A program made the translations under genes and the position numbers. Source: Acidobacteria bacterium AH-259-L09 (GTDB taxonomy: Bacteria > Acidobacteriota > UBA6911 > RPQK01). Taken from it: a stretch of DNA of 24,407 bases. A model generated the notes under the pieces. It was given only the letters and a program-made list of their open reading frames with translations. It made no database searches and was not told the DNA's origin. Below are positions 23,344 through 24,407 of this stretch, in pieces. The DNA is taken from positions 1-24,407 of the forward strand of contig JALLOL010000011.1 in assembly GCA_027717875.1 (NCBI GenBank). Reading direction: 5' to 3'. The stretch's first letter is position 1. Each line of letters opens with the position of its first letter.

Positions 23344-24219
23344 TCACAGTTTCAAGCTTCTCAAATAATCGCGGAATTCCCCTTGCAAGTCCTCGCGCCG
23401 CAAAGCAAATTCAACCGTGGCAATCAGATACTCAAGCTTGTTTCCCACATCATAGCGGGTGCCCTCAAAACGATAAGCGTACACTGGCTCCAACTCCATT
23501 AGTCCTCGGAGACCGTCCGTGAGCTGAATCTCTCCTCCGGCGCCCGGTGTTGTTTTCTTCAAGGCCTGAAAAACTCCCGGCATAAGAATGTACCGGCCGA
23601 TGATGGCCAGATTGGAAGGAGCCTCTTCCCGAGGGGGCTTTTCCACCATATCTCTGATCCTAAGGAGGCGGTGGTCTTTGCTCTCCACCGGTTCCACCGC
23701 CACCAATCCAAAGCGCGAAACGCTCTCCCAGGGGACTTCTTCTACAGCCACGACGCTGGCCTGGTAACGATCATAGACTGTGAGCAACTGCTTCATGCAC
23801 GGTACTTTATGGACAACGATGTCGTCACCCAAGAAGACGCCGAAAGGTTCATCTCCAATGAACGTTTCGGTGATTTGCACGGCGTGCCCAAGCCCCAGCG
23901 GCTTCTTTTGACGGATCGAGGAGACCGCGATCATCTCTGAGATGTTTCGGACAATTCTCAGAAGATCCTCTTTTCCCTGTTCTTTAAGCCGGTGTTCCAG
24001 CCTGTAGTCATAATCGAAGTGGTCCTCGATCTCATTTTTGCCTTGACCAGTCACAAAAATAATATCTTCAAATCCGGACTGCACCGCCTCCTCTACGACA
24101 TACTGGATGGTCGGCTTGTCCACTATGGGTAGCATTTCCTTGGGTATTGCTTTCGTGGCCGGAAGAAATCGAGTCCCCATTCCAGCTGCAGGAATCACCG
24201 CTTTGCGCACACGTTCCAT
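23344..24219 (-). CDS. galU: UTP--glucose-1-phosphate uridylyltransferase
   Basis: GalU makes UDP-glucose from UTP and glucose-1-phosphate for cell-surface polysaccharides. The 291-residue protein shows the nucleotide-binding VIPAAGMGTRFLPATKAIPK near its start, KEMLPIVDKPTIQYVVEEAV, GHAVQIT, FGVFLGDDIV and the C-terminal GTRYDVGNKLEYL. The frame is open 17 codons further upstream (to 24270), but the ATG at 24219 is chosen because AAGGAG lies 7 bases before it and because homologues begin at this methionine. It leads the operon with serS and gntR. The gap 24220-24407 carries repeats only. Confidence 0.96.
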   Translation of the reverse strand: MERVRKAVIPAAGMGTRFLPATKAIPKEMLPIVDKPTIQYVVEEAVQSGFEDIIFVTGQGKNEIEDHFDYDYRLEHRLKEQGKEDLLRIVRNISEMIAVSSIRQKKPLGLGHAVQITETFIGDEPFGVFLGDDIVVHKVPCMKQLLTVYDRYQASVVAVEEVPWESVSRFGLVAVEPVESKDHRLLRIRDMVEKPPREEAPSNLAIIGRYILMPGVFQALKKTTPGAGGEIQLTDGLRGLMELEPVYAYRFEGTRYDVGNKLEYLIATVEFALRREDLQGEFRDYLRSLKL

Positions 24220-24310
24220 CGAGCTCTCCTTCGCCTTTCTGTTTGAATTAGGAGGATGATAGCACGCCAAAGAAAGACGAGAAAGCCACCAGGGATGCCA
24301 CCTTCTGCCC

Positions 24311-24407
24311 GCGAATCACGCAAACGGGCGCGAATCAAGTAGGCCTAAATGAGTCGACGGACGGCTATTTGGACACTCAAATGAGTGGGGAGGCCCACTT
24401 GATTCGC
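24311..24407. repeat. Terminal inverted repeat and GCGAATCA units at the window end
   Basis: The 17-bp arms at 24330-24346 (GCGAATCAAGTAGGCCT) and 24391-24407 (AGGCCCACTTGATTCGC) are reverse complements with one mismatch. GCGAATCA also occurs at 24311-24318. Inside, AAATGAGT is repeated at 24347 and 24379, and ACTCA-AA-TGAGT (24375-24386) is a small hairpin. The element resembles a small intergenic mobile or REP-like repeat. No coding frame is seen here. Confidence 0.6.

Overview
The window looks like a piece of an uncultured bacterial chromosome with moderately high GC. The core genes galU and serS, a TAT-exported NIPSNAP protein, a secreted beta-propeller-like protein and a fragment of a TPR signalling protein would fit Acidobacteriota or a similar environmental phylum. 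This placement is weak because no rRNA or other phylogenetic marker is present. The first bases lie in a repeat that recurs at 15089, and the last bases close an inverted repeat, so the window may be a whole contig broken at repeats.

Region 1 (1-15247) is a defence island bounded by two near-identical direct repeats (157 of 159 bases match). Just inside the left copy are a tRNA 3'-end-like sequence and short direct repeats resembling an integration site. The + strand carries one Mrr-type endonuclease gene, itself bracketed by a 25-bp repeat. All other island genes are on the - strand. One block is a type I restriction-modification operon in the order hsdR-hsdM-hsdS, with a fourth tightly coupled gene. 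That gene encodes a 775-residue fusion of a methyltransferase-like domain, a specificity-subunit-like segment and a HEPN-like region. A second block follows: an AbiEii-type nucleotidyltransferase fused to a WYL-like domain and a zinc finger (with a palindrome over its promoter), a DpnII/MboI-type nuclease, a TIGR02391 protein with a HEPN motif, and an OLD-type ATPase-TOPRIM nuclease. The last two share a duplicated 5' leader.

Region 2 (about 15250-18365) holds a two-gene membrane unit (DUF5671-like protein plus a small anchored partner). It is followed by an integron-like cassette array with no integrase in the window (a CALIN). Three attC-like sites and one truncated site separate AT-rich cassettes encoding three small exported proteins: a lipoprotein-like protein, an ankyrin-repeat protein and a cysteine-containing secreted protein.

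Region 3 (18500-24407) is ordinary chromosome. It has the NIPSNAP protein and a secreted beta-propeller-like protein on +, then on - a TPR-protein remnant next to a REP-like palindrome and a likely operon galU-serS-gntR.

The island genes together offer several layers of phage defence: restriction of unmodified DNA (Mrr, HsdRMS, DpnII-like) and probable abortive-infection responses (AbiEii-WYL, HEPN proteins, OLD). These functions are inferred from protein families, not shown by the sequence.
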